Shown: positions 29,700-38,271 of the stretch, one piece after another | Numbering within the stretch: position 1 is the stretch's first letter | Layout: each line of letters opens with the position of its first letter | Source of the DNA: Bacillota bacterium | GTDB taxonomy: Bacteria; Bacillota; Clostridia; Christensenellales; UMGS416 | Direction of reading: 5' to 3' | NCBI GenBank assembly: GCA_023428265.1 | Contig: JAEYYW010000111.1 | Coordinates: 1-41,425, forward strand | Length of the DNA: 41,425 nucleotides | Position numbers and translations under genes: made by a program | Notes under the pieces: model-generated | What the model saw: the letters and a program-made list of their open reading frames with translations, nothing else | Told to the model about the DNA's origin: nothing | Databases searched by the model: none

Positions 29700-31073
29700 A
29701 TGAAGAAGCTTGCCATCTTGCTGGCGGCGGTTATGCTGCTGGCCGTGGGCTGTGACCTGGCGGTGATCGGGCCAGCCACCACCGCGCCGGCCACCGTGGC
29801 GCCCGCTCCGTCGGAACCCGCACCGGAGCCCACCGCCGAGCCCACACCGGAGCCGACCCCCGCGCCCACGCCGGAGCCCACATTGCCCGGTGTGCTGGAT
29901 CAACGCGTTTACAGCCGGTTTGAAACCGTGGGCTTCGGGGGCCAAAGAGACGGCAGCCCGGTCCTCTCCAAATGGGATGGGCAGCTCAAAATCCAGGTAG
30001 CCGGCAAGCCCAACGAGGCGGACCGCAAGGCGCTTGCCGCCATTCTCACAAGGCTTCGCGGCGTCGCCGGCATGCCGGAGATGCTGTTTGTGACGGCGGG
30101 CGGCAATTTTGTGGTGGGCTACTTGCCTGACGATCAGGGCGCGACCATAATCCCCGGCCATGCGGGCAGCGACGCGGCAGGTTTCGCAGACCCGCCCGCC
30201 GGGAAAGCCGCCGTGCTGATCCCCGACGGTCTGGCGGATCAGGCGGCCCGCGACAGGGCCGTGGCCCATTTTGTGTTGCTGGGCCTGGGCCTGGCGGAGG
30301 ACCCGGCCGGCAGCGGCGCCAGCGCGCTGGATCAAAGCGCCGGCACCGCAGCTCCCTCCGAGGAGGATTGGCTGATGCTCTCGCTGCTCTACGGCTCCGG
30401 CGCATCGGCGGGCATGGGTGCGGAGGAGGCCATGCCGCTGGTGCGGGCCTTTGACCCCGGCCAGGCCATCGCGCCCAACTCCGCCAACAGCGGCGCCATC
30501 GGCAGCCAGGCGCAGATCGCCTATTTCAACGAGGTGGGGTTTTATTGGGGCGGCAGCTCCAGCGGCATTGTGAGCAAATGGGCTGAGCCCATCCGGCTTG
30601 AGATTGCCGGCGAGCCCACGGAGGAGCAGAGGCAACTGCTGGAGGGTTATGTGGAAAGGCTCTCCGCGATCGGGGGCTTCCCCGGCATCCAGACGGTGAC
30701 CGACGGCGGCACGCTGGTGGTGTCTTATCGCACGGCGGCGGAGCTCAAGCAGGAATACCCTTCCATGGCCGAAAATGAATCCGGATATTTCCAAATCAAC
30801 CGGGCCAAGGGCGGCAGGATCACCACGTGCGTGATCGGGGCTGCCACCGACTTTGCAGACACAGCCGCCGGCCGCGCCCAGTTCTTGAGGATGCTGATGC
30901 GCGCGCTGGGCTTTGAACACACCGCCGACATTTATCCGGACAGCGTGTTTAACTATTCCGCCAACGTGCGTGACTGGGCGGCGCTGGATTGGAAGATGGT
31001 GGAGTTTCTATATCGAGAGGATGTCAAGCCCGGTGAAAAGCGCGACGCGGTGATCAAGAAGCTGCGGCAATAG
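29700..31073 (+). CDS. DUF2927-like lipoprotein, two tandem domains
   Basis: The 457-residue protein has a lipoprotein signal ending LAVGC (C18), a Pro/Thr/Glu linker with EPTPEPTPAPTPEPT (about 40-62) that would span the wall, and two copies of the domain seen in the previous gene: copy one about 66-245 (SKWDGQLKIQVAGKPNEADR), copy two about 272-450 (SKWAEPIRLEIAGEPTEEQR, then GGFPGIQTVTDGG). Copy one has lost several conserved residues and looks divergent; copy two is close to the upstream protein. It is 29 bases downstream of that gene. Function is unknown; exported and wall-associated is inferred from the signal and linker. Confidence 0.8.
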   Translation: MKKLAILLAAVMLLAVGCDLAVIGPATTAPATVAPAPSEPAPEPTAEPTPEPTPAPTPEPTLPGVLDQRVYSRFETVGFGGQRDGSPVLSKWDGQLKIQVAGKPNEADRKALAAILTRLRGVAGMPEMLFVTAGGNFVVGYLPDDQGATIIPGHAGSDAAGFADPPAGKAAVLIPDGLADQAARDRAVAHFVLLGLGLAEDPAGSGASALDQSAGTAAPSEEDWLMLSLLYGSGASAGMGAEEAMPLVRAFDPGQAIAPNSANSGAIGSQAQIAYFNEVGFYWGGSSSGIVSKWAEPIRLEIAGEPTEEQRQLLEGYVERLSAIGGFPGIQTVTDGGTLVVSYRTAAELKQEYPSMAENESGYFQINRAKGGRITTCVIGAATDFADTAAGRAQFLRMLMRALGFEHTADIYPDSVFNYSANVRDWAALDWKMVEFLYREDVKPGEKRDAVIKKLRQ

Positions 31074-31100
31074 GCGGGGGAGCCGCTCCCCTATGGGGGG

Positions 31101-31832
31101 CTACTCCGGTCTTCTTTTGATGTTGTCCCACAGGTCATAGTTCTGCGTGTTCTGGATCGCCCGGAAAAGGTGGATGTCCGCTTCCGGGCAGAGCCCCTTC
31201 AGGTGCTTGACCAGTTCCTTCATCTCCTGCCGCTTGGTGTGGCCGCAGGCCGGGCAGGCGTTGTGGGCCACCGGCAGGTTGAGACTTTGGCCGGCGCTGA
31301 TGATGTGGCTTTCCTCCAGATAAATCATCGGGCGGATCTGCACCATGTCGGTGCGATCCATCCATGTCACCGGTGCAAACACCCGCAGGCGGCTTTCATA
31401 CAGCATGCTCATCAGCAGTGTTTCAATCAGATCGTCACGGTGGTGGCCCAGCGCGATTTTGTTGCAGCCGTGCCTTTTCGCCAGCTCGTTCAGCGACCCC
31501 CTGCGCATCTTGGCGCAGAGCGAGCAGGGGTTGGTCTCCTTCCTGGTGTCAAAGATCACAGGGCCGATGTTGGTGTGTTTGATGTGCAGCGGCACGCCGA
31601 TGGCCTCGCAATGCCGCAGAATCGGCTCCGGCTCCAGATCGCCGAAACCCAGGTCGATCATGCCGCCGCAGAGCTCAAAGGGATAGTCGGAAAAGCGCCG
31701 GTATTCGGCCAGCGCCGTCAGCAGCAGCAGGCTGTCTTTGCCGCCGGACACGCCCACCATCACGCGGTCGCCCGCCTGGATCATCTGAAAATCCTGGTCC
31801 GCCCGGCGGAGCAGGCTCAATACTTTTTTCAT
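31101..31832 (-). CDS. TtcA/TilS-superfamily tRNA thiolation protein
   Basis: The 243-residue protein has the PP-loop SGGKDS at 29-34 that binds ATP, a NPCSLCAKMRRG Cys-x2-Cys motif (about 104-115), LGHHRDDLIETLLM and a C-terminal CPACGHTKRQEM pair. These are features of TtcA-type enzymes, which use an iron-sulfur cluster to make 2-thiocytidine-32 in tRNA. ATG at 31832 is chosen because AGGAGGAAG lies directly upstream; an in-frame extension to 31943 is Arg/Pro-rich and not family-like. It is convergent to the DUF2927 genes. Related family members thiolate other tRNA positions, so the exact target is not certain. Confidence 0.88.
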   Translation of the reverse strand: MKKVLSLLRRADQDFQMIQAGDRVMVGVSGGKDSLLLLTALAEYRRFSDYPFELCGGMIDLGFGDLEPEPILRHCEAIGVPLHIKHTNIGPVIFDTRKETNPCSLCAKMRRGSLNELAKRHGCNKIALGHHRDDLIETLLMSMLYESRLRVFAPVTWMDRTDMVQIRPMIYLEESHIISAGQSLNLPVAHNACPACGHTKRQEMKELVKHLKGLCPEADIHLFRAIQNTQNYDLWDNIKRRPE

Positions 31833-31975
31833 GTCTTCCTCCTGATGAACAACTGGATTATAGCATGATCGTTGCGGTGGCCGCATCCTGCACCGGCAGC
31901 GCTCCGGGGTGGCTGCGGGTGTTCTGTTTCCACTTTTTGCCACCTGTAAACAATCGATGAATTGGCGGCAAAAGG

Positions 31976-32004
31976 TTTACCATCGGGGCGTTGCATTCTA
32001 TAAT
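31976..32004 (+). promoter_or_regulatory. Sigma-A promoter of the LRR gene
   Basis: TTTACC (31976-31981), 17-bp spacer, TATAAT (31999-32004). Confidence 0.7.
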
Positions 32005-32037
32005 AGAGAAATAGCAATGTGAGGTGAAGCCTTTTTG

Positions 32038-34236
32038 ATGAAACAAATGAAAAAACTGTCTGCCGCTTTTATGGCAGTCACGCTGCTGCTGACGCTCTTT
32101 CAGGCCCCGGCACTGGCCGCGCCTGCGGATGCCGGGATCACCGATGAAAATCTGCAGCTGGCGCTGGTTGAGGCCGGTGTGGATACAAACAACGACGGCA
32201 AGATTGCCCTGGAGGAGCTGAAATCCTTCTCCGAGCCGTTGATTCTGACCAACAAGGGCGTCACGGACCTCACCGGTCTGGAAAACTGCATGAATGTCAC
32301 CGAGTTGGATGTGAGCATCAACTATGTCTCAGACATCAAGGCGCTGAAAGGCTTGACGAAATTGCGCAAGCTGGATATCAGCTTCAATAAAGTGAGCGAT
32401 CTGTCGCCGCTGGCCGGGTTGGTCGCGCTGGAGGAGCTGAAAATATCGCAGAACACGCCGGACAGCCTGGCCCCCCTCAAGGGTCTCCGGGAGCTCACGG
32501 TGCTGGAGGCCGCCGGCATCGGCGTGGCCGACCTTTCACCGCTGGGCGATCTGAAAAAGCTTGTGTCTCTGCAGCTGAACGGCAACGGCATCTCCGACAT
32601 ATCGGCGCTGTCCGGCATGACGGCCATGGATGAGCTGTGGCTCAGCAACAACGCGATCACCAGCCTTTCGCCGCTGGCGGGCCTTGTGGCGCTGACGCAG
32701 CTGGATGTGTCCGGCAACAAGATCACCGATCTGGCCCCCGTGGCCGGCATGACCAAACTGGAGTATCTCACGGCCTATGACAACCCCTTTGCCGATCTCA
32801 CGGCGCTGGGCAGCCTGTCTATGCTGGCAGAGGTGAACATTTCCAACACCGCCGTGACAAACCTGAGCCCGCTGGCGGGCCTCAAGACGCTCGCGGCTGT
32901 CTGGGCCGATGAAACCGAGGTGGCCGACCTGAGCCCGCTGGCGGGCTTGACGGGCCTGACGGCGTTATCGGTGGAAAACACGCTGGTGGAAAACCTTGAC
33001 CCGCTCAAAGACCTGAAGGCCCTTGAGTCCCTGAACTTTGCCGGCTCCGGCGTGCAGGACATCTCCCCCCTGGCCGGCCTCACGGAGATGGCGATCCTGA
33101 ACCTTTCCGGCAACACCGTTGAGGACATTTCGCCCCTCTCCGGCATGGTGAAGCTGGGCGAGCTCTACATGGCCGGCAACGGGTTTGAAGACCTTTCCGC
33201 GCTGAAGGGCATGGTGGATCTGGCGGCGCTGGACGTGTCTGACAACGCCGTGCAGGACATTTCACCGCTAGCCGGGCTGACCTCTCTGGTGAACCTGGAT
33301 CTCTCCAGAAACGGCATTACGGATCTTTCCCCGCTTCGGGGTCTGAGCAGCCTGGCCGATCTGCGGGCCGGCACCAACCTGATCAACGATGTATCACCGC
33401 TGCAGGGGCTGACTGGCCTGGACAACCTTGTGCTCGACGACAACGAGATCACCGACGTCTCCCCGTTGAAGACGCTGACGGCGCTGATGCGGCTGTCTCT
33501 GGCAGGCAACCAGATTTCCGACATGACCCCCGTGGCCGCCCTTGAGCAGCTGGGCTATCTGGACATCAGCCGCACCGGCACGGCCAACATCGGCTTCCTG
33601 TCGTCGCTGCCGGGCCTCACGATCCTGCTGGCAAGCCACTGCGGCATCACCGACATCCTGCCGCTTTCCGACCTGCAGGACCTGAGCTACATCGACCTTT
33701 CCTACAACGAGATCGCCACGCTGGACCCGCTCCACGGCATGCAGCTGACAGCGCTGGACGTGAGCTTCAACGGGCTTGGTACGCTGGCCCCGCTGAGCGC
33801 GACCGACTTCCAGGTGGAGGGTCTGTTTTTCCTGAACGCCGCCGGCAACGGCATCGATTTTGAGGGCGACACACAGGACCGTGTGATCCTGGAGGACCTC
33901 AAGTCGGTCTACGGAGACGTTTCGGTGGTGGATGATGAAACCGTGAGCGGTTATGGCCTTGTGCAGGCGGTGTGGAGCGGCACCGAGTCTGCGGAGGACT
34001 GGCCGGAGGGCAAGCCCATGAGCTATGTGGTGACCGGCCCCAAGGAGGGCGGAGAGCCTGCCGGCACCGAAGCCCCAACCCTGCAGACCGGCGGTGATTA
34101 CGAACCTAACATCCCCGCCAGGGAAACCGCACCCATCGGTGTGATTGTGATCATCATCCTGGCGGTGCTGGTGGTGGGCGGCGCGCTGGTGATGCTTTTC
34201 CTGAAATCAGCTAAAAACAAGCCGGAGGGGAAATAA
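32038..34236 (+). CDS. Membrane-anchored leucine-rich repeat surface protein
   Basis: The 732-residue protein has a signal peptide (cleavage near APALAAPADA, about 27-30), an EF-hand-like calcium loop DTNNDGKIALEE at 49-60, then 24 tandem 22-residue leucine-rich repeats (about 70-600) of the SDS22/internalin type, consensus L-x-L-S-x-N-x-I-x-D-L-S-P-L-A-G-L-x-x-L. A short C-terminal domain, a Thr/Pro-rich linker and a final helix IGVIVIIILAVLVVGGALVM with a positive tail anchor it. No LPXTG motif is present. Such proteins usually mediate protein-protein contact outside the cell; the partner is unknown. GAGGTGA lies upstream of ATG 32038. It is monocistronic, convergent with the ArsR gene. Confidence 0.9.
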   Translation: MKQMKKLSAAFMAVTLLLTLFQAPALAAPADAGITDENLQLALVEAGVDTNNDGKIALEELKSFSEPLILTNKGVTDLTGLENCMNVTELDVSINYVSDIKALKGLTKLRKLDISFNKVSDLSPLAGLVALEELKISQNTPDSLAPLKGLRELTVLEAAGIGVADLSPLGDLKKLVSLQLNGNGISDISALSGMTAMDELWLSNNAITSLSPLAGLVALTQLDVSGNKITDLAPVAGMTKLEYLTAYDNPFADLTALGSLSMLAEVNISNTAVTNLSPLAGLKTLAAVWADETEVADLSPLAGLTGLTALSVENTLVENLDPLKDLKALESLNFAGSGVQDISPLAGLTEMAILNLSGNTVEDISPLSGMVKLGELYMAGNGFEDLSALKGMVDLAALDVSDNAVQDISPLAGLTSLVNLDLSRNGITDLSPLRGLSSLADLRAGTNLINDVSPLQGLTGLDNLVLDDNEITDVSPLKTLTALMRLSLAGNQISDMTPVAALEQLGYLDISRTGTANIGFLSSLPGLTILLASHCGITDILPLSDLQDLSYIDLSYNEIATLDPLHGMQLTALDVSFNGLGTLAPLSATDFQVEGLFFLNAAGNGIDFEGDTQDRVILEDLKSVYGDVSVVDDETVSGYGLVQAVWSGTESAEDWPEGKPMSYVVTGPKEGGEPAGTEAPTLQTGGDYEPNIPARETAPIGVIVIIILAVLVVGGALVMLFLKSAKNKPEGK

Positions 34237-34262
34237 CCGGCCCATTTGAATCAGTAAAATGA

Positions 34263-34291
34263 AAATGCAGCGCCCATGAGGCGCTGCATTT
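34263..34291. terminator. Shared terminator between LRR and ArsR genes
   Basis: Arms AAATGCAGCGCC (34263-34274) and GGCGCTGCATTT (34280-34291), usable in both directions; the minus-strand side continues into TCATTTTAC. Confidence 0.7.
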
Positions 34292-34309
34292 GAGTTTGCC
34301 CTGTGAAGA

Positions 34310-34585
34310 TCAGTCAAACAGCGACTTGATCAGGTCTCTGGAGTCGTCGTCCACAACCTCATAGAAGATCTCCTGGCCGCTGCGGTGCCCCTGGATAATG
34401 CCGGCTGTTTTGAGCTTAGCCAGATGAGCAGACACACTCGGCTGGGGGATGCCCAGAGATTCCTGGATCGTGGTCACATTGCGGGCCTGGCTCATCAGGT
34501 CCTGCACGATGCGCAGCCTGTGGGGGTGGGAAAGCGCCTTCAGCTTGTCAGACAGAACAACCACGCGGTCCATTTCCTTTGTCAT
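34310..34585 (-). CDS. ArsR-family transcriptional regulator
   Basis: The 91-residue protein is a compact ArsR winged helix: KLKALSHPHRLRIVQDLMSQ, then ESLGIPQPSVSAHLAKLKTA (recognition helix), then GIIQGHRSGQEIFYEVVDDD. It has no cysteine, so it lacks the usual thiol metal site and probably responds to another signal or forms a non-metal-type regulator. ATG at 34585 fits AGAGGTG better than the GTG at 34594. No metal-resistance gene is adjacent; the divergent neighbour is a Gfo/Idh/MocA dehydrogenase, which may be its target. Confidence 0.9.
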   Translation of the reverse strand: MTKEMDRVVVLSDKLKALSHPHRLRIVQDLMSQARNVTTIQESLGIPQPSVSAHLAKLKTAGIIQGHRSGQEIFYEVVDDDSRDLIKSLFD

Positions 34586-34912
34586 ACGTTTCACCTCTTG
34601 AATTCACCCGGCTATATGCCATGATTGCTTCGTTTGCATAGTTAATATTGCACATTCGCCAGCTTTTCATACCTGCAACTTGTATATTTTTTTGTGTATA
34701 TGTCGGCCGGGATTTATGCGCGAAGATATATATATCATAGCGGTGCGAAAAAGGCAAACTGAATTTGCCGATACTTGTCGATTTCGGCGAAATGGTCAAT
34801 TATGGCTCCTCATTTTGTATGATAGCGCCCAGTGCAGTTCATCAGTTGTTTTCAATTTCCAACATGTTCATCGTAGTGTATAATGTTGGCAACACAACCC
34901 GAGGAGGTACTT
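34586..34912. promoter_or_regulatory. Divergent control region with palindromes
   Basis: AT-rich region between the ArsR gene and Gfo/Idh/MocA gene 2. It holds a perfect 12-base palindrome GATATATATATC (34725-34736) and an inverted repeat CCAACAT (34859-34865) / ATGTTGG (34883-34889) that spans the -10 TATAAT (34879-34884) of the dehydrogenase gene. The -35 is weak (TTTCCA, 34856-34861, 17 bp away). Either element could be an operator. No gene is supported inside it. Confidence 0.5.
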
Positions 34913-35896
34913 ATGGCTGATCGTCTTGTGAAGTGGGCTGTGCTTGGCCCGGGCATCATTGCGCGGAAATTCTCCGAAGCGTTATCCGGTGTGCAGGGTT
35001 CTGTGCTGCACGCGGTGGGCTCACGCGATCTTGCGCGGGCAAAAGCGTTTGCGGAGCTCTATGGGGCGCCCGCTGCATATGGCAGCTATGAGGAGCTGGC
35101 CCGCGACCCGGAGGTGGACGCCGTCTATGTGGCTTCGCCGCACACCGGGCATTGCGAGCACGCTTTGCTCTGCCTGGAGCATGGCAAGGCGGTGCTGTGC
35201 GAGAAGCCTCTGGCAGTGAATGCCGACCAGGCCCGCAGGATGGCGGATGCCGCCCGTGCCAATCAGGCATTCTTGATGGAGGCGATGTGGAGCAGGTTCT
35301 TGCCCGCGTCCGTGCATGCCCGCAAGCTTGCTGCGGAAGGCGCCATCGGCGAGGTGCGGATGCTCTCGGTTGATTTTTCCTTCACCATGCCGGTCAATCC
35401 CGATTCCCGGCTCTTTTCACCGGCGCTGGCCGGCGGCGGCCTGCTGGATGTGGGCATCTATGTGATGCACCTTTCGGCCTCGCTGTTTGGTGCATCGCCC
35501 GAAAAGGCGGAATCGTTTGCCCACATCGGGCCAACCGGCGTGGATGAAAACGCCGCTCTGCTGCTCAAATATCCCGGCGGCCAGATTGCGGCAATGACCT
35601 GCGGCGTGCACGCCCATGGCCACAACACCGCCTCGATCATCGGCACGGATGGCCGGATTGAACTGCCGACGTTTTGGACGGCAGACACGGTGCGCCTGAT
35701 CAAGGGCGGGCACACGGAGGAACTGAAATTCCCGATGGATGTGAACGGGTTTGAGTATGAGATCCGCGAGGTGGCAGACTGTGTCCGCAAGGGCCTGGTG
35801 GAAAGCCCCAACCTGCCGCTTGAGGAATCCATCGCCATTCTGGACACAATGGACGGCTTCCGCAGGCAGTGGGGGCTTAAGTATCCGGGGGAATAA
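34913..35896 (+). CDS. Gfo/Idh/MocA-family oxidoreductase (2)
   Basis: The 327-residue protein has a Rossmann start (VKWAVLGPGIIARKFSEAL, about 6-24; the usual GxGxxA is GPGIIA), the motif CEKPLAVNADQARRM (about 94-108) and a C-terminal domain with GGGLLDVGIYVMHLSASLFG. It is closest in pattern to the trans-1,2-dihydrobenzene-1,2-diol / glucose-fructose dehydrogenase-like subgroup (EAMWSRFLPA segment), which acts on sugars or diols with NADP. GGAGG precedes ATG 34913; an upstream in-frame ATG at 34883 overlaps the -10. Its control region carries an inverted repeat. Confidence 0.9.
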   Translation: MADRLVKWAVLGPGIIARKFSEALSGVQGSVLHAVGSRDLARAKAFAELYGAPAAYGSYEELARDPEVDAVYVASPHTGHCEHALLCLEHGKAVLCEKPLAVNADQARRMADAARANQAFLMEAMWSRFLPASVHARKLAAEGAIGEVRMLSVDFSFTMPVNPDSRLFSPALAGGGLLDVGIYVMHLSASLFGASPEKAESFAHIGPTGVDENAALLLKYPGGQIAAMTCGVHAHGHNTASIIGTDGRIELPTFWTADTVRLIKGGHTEELKFPMDVNGFEYEIREVADCVRKGLVESPNLPLEESIAILDTMDGFRRQWGLKYPGE

Positions 35897-35926
35897 ATTC
35901 ATCCAAGTTCGGAAAGGTGGTATTGC

Positions 35927-36265
35927 ATGAATCAGAAAGATCAAGCAATGTTTGATATGATTCAGTGGCTTTCACATCCTAGTGAGCTTGGCAGGCGACC
36001 TGCAAGAATTGAGCTTACAGGCAGTTTCGACTATCTGGATATGAAATACTATGTTTTCAAGTTTCGGAAAGGTCTGCTTAATTCCAAATGGTTGCTGGGT
36101 GTTTGCGGAGGGTATGAGAATGACGATCTTACCCATTGCGGCCATGTATTCAGTGATTACTCAGAATATCATCAACCAACAGAGGTTGAGGATGCTTGCA
36201 GAATTGTGGAAATGATCCGGCAGTATTGGATTCAAAGAGCAAATGAATTTGAGAGCCAAGGTTAG
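35927..36265 (+). CDS. Hypothetical protein of 112 residues
   Basis: The protein is not recognised by name. It has a conserved-looking core: RIELTGSFDYLDMKYYVFKF, then SKWLLGVCGGYENDDLTHCG, then HVFSDYSEYHQPTEVEDACR and a final helix IVEMIRQYWIQRANEFES. No signal or membrane helix is present, so it should be cytoplasmic and alpha/beta. The sequence is less GC-rich than its neighbours. GGAAAGGTGG precedes the ATG. Whether it belongs with the dehydrogenases on either side is unclear. Confidence 0.75.
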   Translation: MNQKDQAMFDMIQWLSHPSELGRRPARIELTGSFDYLDMKYYVFKFRKGLLNSKWLLGVCGGYENDDLTHCGHVFSDYSEYHQPTEVEDACRIVEMIRQYWIQRANEFESQG

Positions 36266-36341
36266 GCGAGAGAAACTCGCACCAGCTTGTGTTCCTGGAT
36301 CAGACTGATACGATGAACAAGCTATCTTTCTGGAGGATTCT

Positions 36342-37217
36342 ATGAGCAAATTCATCCTGACTGCCTTCGCCGATGAAATCTGCGACGACCTCAATGAGCA
36401 AATGGACGTGCTGGCCCGGCACGGCATCCAATTCATCGAATTCCGTGGGGCCGACGGCAAGGGCGTGGCGGGCTACACGCCAGAGGAAGCCCGCGCCGCA
36501 AGGCAGCGCATGGAGGCCAGGGGCTTTGCCGTGTCGGCGGTGGGGTCGCCGGTGGGCAAAACGTTCATTGACGACGACTTTGAGCCGGCATTCGAGCAGT
36601 TCAAACAAGTGGTTGCGCTGGCCAAGGCGTTCGGCACGCAGTTCATCCGCCTGTTCAGCTACTATATCCCCGAAGGTGACGACCCTTCTGCCTGGCGCGC
36701 CGAGGTGATGAAGCGCATGCAGGCCATGGCGGACTACGCCGGGCAGGCCGGGGTGATCCTGCTGCACGAAAACGAAAAGGGGATCTACGGAGACACGCCG
36801 GAGCGCTGCCGCGACCTTTTTGACACGGTGCAAAGCCCGGCGCTGTGGGCTACTTATGACCCCTCCAACTTTGTGCAGTGCGGTGTGCAGAATTACCCAC
36901 ACGCGTTCCGGATGCTTAAGGGCAAGATCCGCTATGTGCACATGAAGGACTCGGTGGATACTGCCGGTGAAGCGCAAGCCGATACCGGCTTTGACACCCA
37001 TGTGGTGAGCGACGCTCACCGGCCGGTGGGGCAGGGTGACGGCAACTGCCGGGAAATCCTGGCGGAGCTCTGGCGCGATGGGTATGAGGGCTTCCTCTCC
37101 ATCGAGCCGCACCTGGTGAACAACCACGACATCCCCGGCACCGGTGCGGACAAGTTCGCCGTGGCGGCGGATGCACTGAAGAAGCTGATCGCCGAAATCC
37201 AGGCTGAGGAGGCATGA
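36342..37217 (+). CDS. Sugar phosphate isomerase/epimerase-like TIM barrel
   Basis: The 291-residue protein fits the AP-endonuclease-2/xylose-isomerase-like TIM-barrel family: FADEICDDLNEQMDVLARHG at the start, GIQFIEFRGADGK, VILLHENEKGIYGDTPERCR, then ATYDPSNFVQCG and YVHMKDSVD, with Glu/Asp/His residues placed as metal ligands (E in LHENE, D in ATYDPSN, H in YVHMKD, E in FLSIEPH). Such enzymes interconvert keto- and aldo-sugars or inosose intermediates. It is followed by a Gfo/Idh/MocA dehydrogenase one base away, a pairing typical of inositol- or sugar-acid-catabolic operons. Confidence 0.87.
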   Translation: MSKFILTAFADEICDDLNEQMDVLARHGIQFIEFRGADGKGVAGYTPEEARAARQRMEARGFAVSAVGSPVGKTFIDDDFEPAFEQFKQVVALAKAFGTQFIRLFSYYIPEGDDPSAWRAEVMKRMQAMADYAGQAGVILLHENEKGIYGDTPERCRDLFDTVQSPALWATYDPSNFVQCGVQNYPHAFRMLKGKIRYVHMKDSVDTAGEAQADTGFDTHVVSDAHRPVGQGDGNCREILAELWRDGYEGFLSIEPHLVNNHDIPGTGADKFAVAADALKKLIAEIQAEEA

Positions 37218-37218
37218 C

Positions 37219-38271
37219 ATGAGTAAAAAAACCCGCTGCGCCGTGGTGGGCTTGGGCGCCATCGGCCCCACGCACCTTGCCGCCATCGACAGCATTGAAA
37301 ACGCAGAACTGGTTGCCGTGTGCGACGTGGTGCGAGATAAGGCCGACAATTATGCCGAAGCCTACGGCTGCAAGGCCTACTATGATTTTGACGAGATGCT
37401 GCAGGATGATGCCATTGACCTGGTGCACCTCTGCGTGCCCAGCGGCATGCACGGCGATCTGGGTGTGAAGGCGGCAAGGGCCTGCAAGCATGTGCTGGTG
37501 GAAAAGCCCATCGACGTGACGCTGGAGGCGGCAGACCGCTTGATCAAGGCTTGCGAAGAGGCCGGCGTGGTGCTCTCCTGCATTTCGCAGCACCGCTTTG
37601 ACGACGCGATGGTGGAGGCCCGCGAGGCGCTGGAGCAGGGCCTGTTTGGGAAGCTCACCTTCGGCGGGTCCCACACCAAGTGGTACCGCTCGCAGGAGTA
37701 TTATGACAGCGGCGACTGGCGCGGCACCTGGGCGCTGGATGGCGGCGGGGCGCTGATGAACCAGAGCGTGCACTATGTGGACATGCTGCAGCACATGATG
37801 GGCGAGGCCGACGAGGTGTTTGCCTATTGCGGCACGCTCGGCCATGAGCGCATCGAAGTGGAAGACGTGGCCGCCGCCACGATCAAATTCAAGAGCGGCG
37901 CGCTGGGGCTGCTGGAGGGCAACACCACGGCCTTCCCCGGCTATTGCACCAGGCTCGATATCTATGGCACCGACGGCGGCATCATCATGGAGAATGACAA
38001 GATCCGCGAGCGCAAGTTCCGCGCCGAGGGCGCCGGCGGTGATGGGTTCTATGGCACTTACTCAGACGGCTGCGAAGTGCGCCAGGGCGCCGGAGCCGGC
38101 AGCGCCGCCATTGGCGCAGGCTCCCATCAGCGCCAGATCCAGGACGTGGTGGATGCCATTCAACAGGGCCGCCAGCCCAAGGTGACCGGCCGCGACGCCC
38201 GGCACCCGTTGGCGATCATCCTGGCTGTCTATGAATCGGCCAGAACCGGGAAAGCAGTGAAGGTGCAATGA
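37219..38271 (+). CDS. Gfo/Idh/MocA-family oxidoreductase (3)
   Basis: The 350-residue protein has a Rossmann start (CAVVGLGAIGPTHLAAIDSI, about 6-25), the motif VEKPIDVTLEAADRL (about 94-108) and a C-terminal part with GGGALMNQSVHYVDMLQHMM, where the catalytic Asp is replaced in the motif by Asn-Gln-Ser before His. It ends with the family tail. It abuts the TIM-barrel gene upstream and overlaps the next gene by four bases, so the three are one operon. The substrate is probably a sugar or cyclitol; not determined. Confidence 0.92.
   Translation: MSKKTRCAVVGLGAIGPTHLAAIDSIENAELVAVCDVVRDKADNYAEAYGCKAYYDFDEMLQDDAIDLVHLCVPSGMHGDLGVKAARACKHVLVEKPIDVTLEAADRLIKACEEAGVVLSCISQHRFDDAMVEAREALEQGLFGKLTFGGSHTKWYRSQEYYDSGDWRGTWALDGGGALMNQSVHYVDMLQHMMGEADEVFAYCGTLGHERIEVEDVAAATIKFKSGALGLLEGNTTAFPGYCTRLDIYGTDGGIIMENDKIRERKFRAEGAGGDGFYGTYSDGCEVRQGAGAGSAAIGAGSHQRQIQDVVDAIQQGRQPKVTGRDARHPLAIILAVYESARTGKAVKVQ

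Noticed and set aside
29565..30920. 451-codon minus-strand frame
   Set aside because: Antisense of the two-domain lipoprotein; no signal or family pattern of its own.
34767..34774. GCCGATAC as a fourth sigma-D -10 element
   Set aside because: No TAAA-type -35 at 14-17 bp (only an A-run), and no flagellar gene follows.
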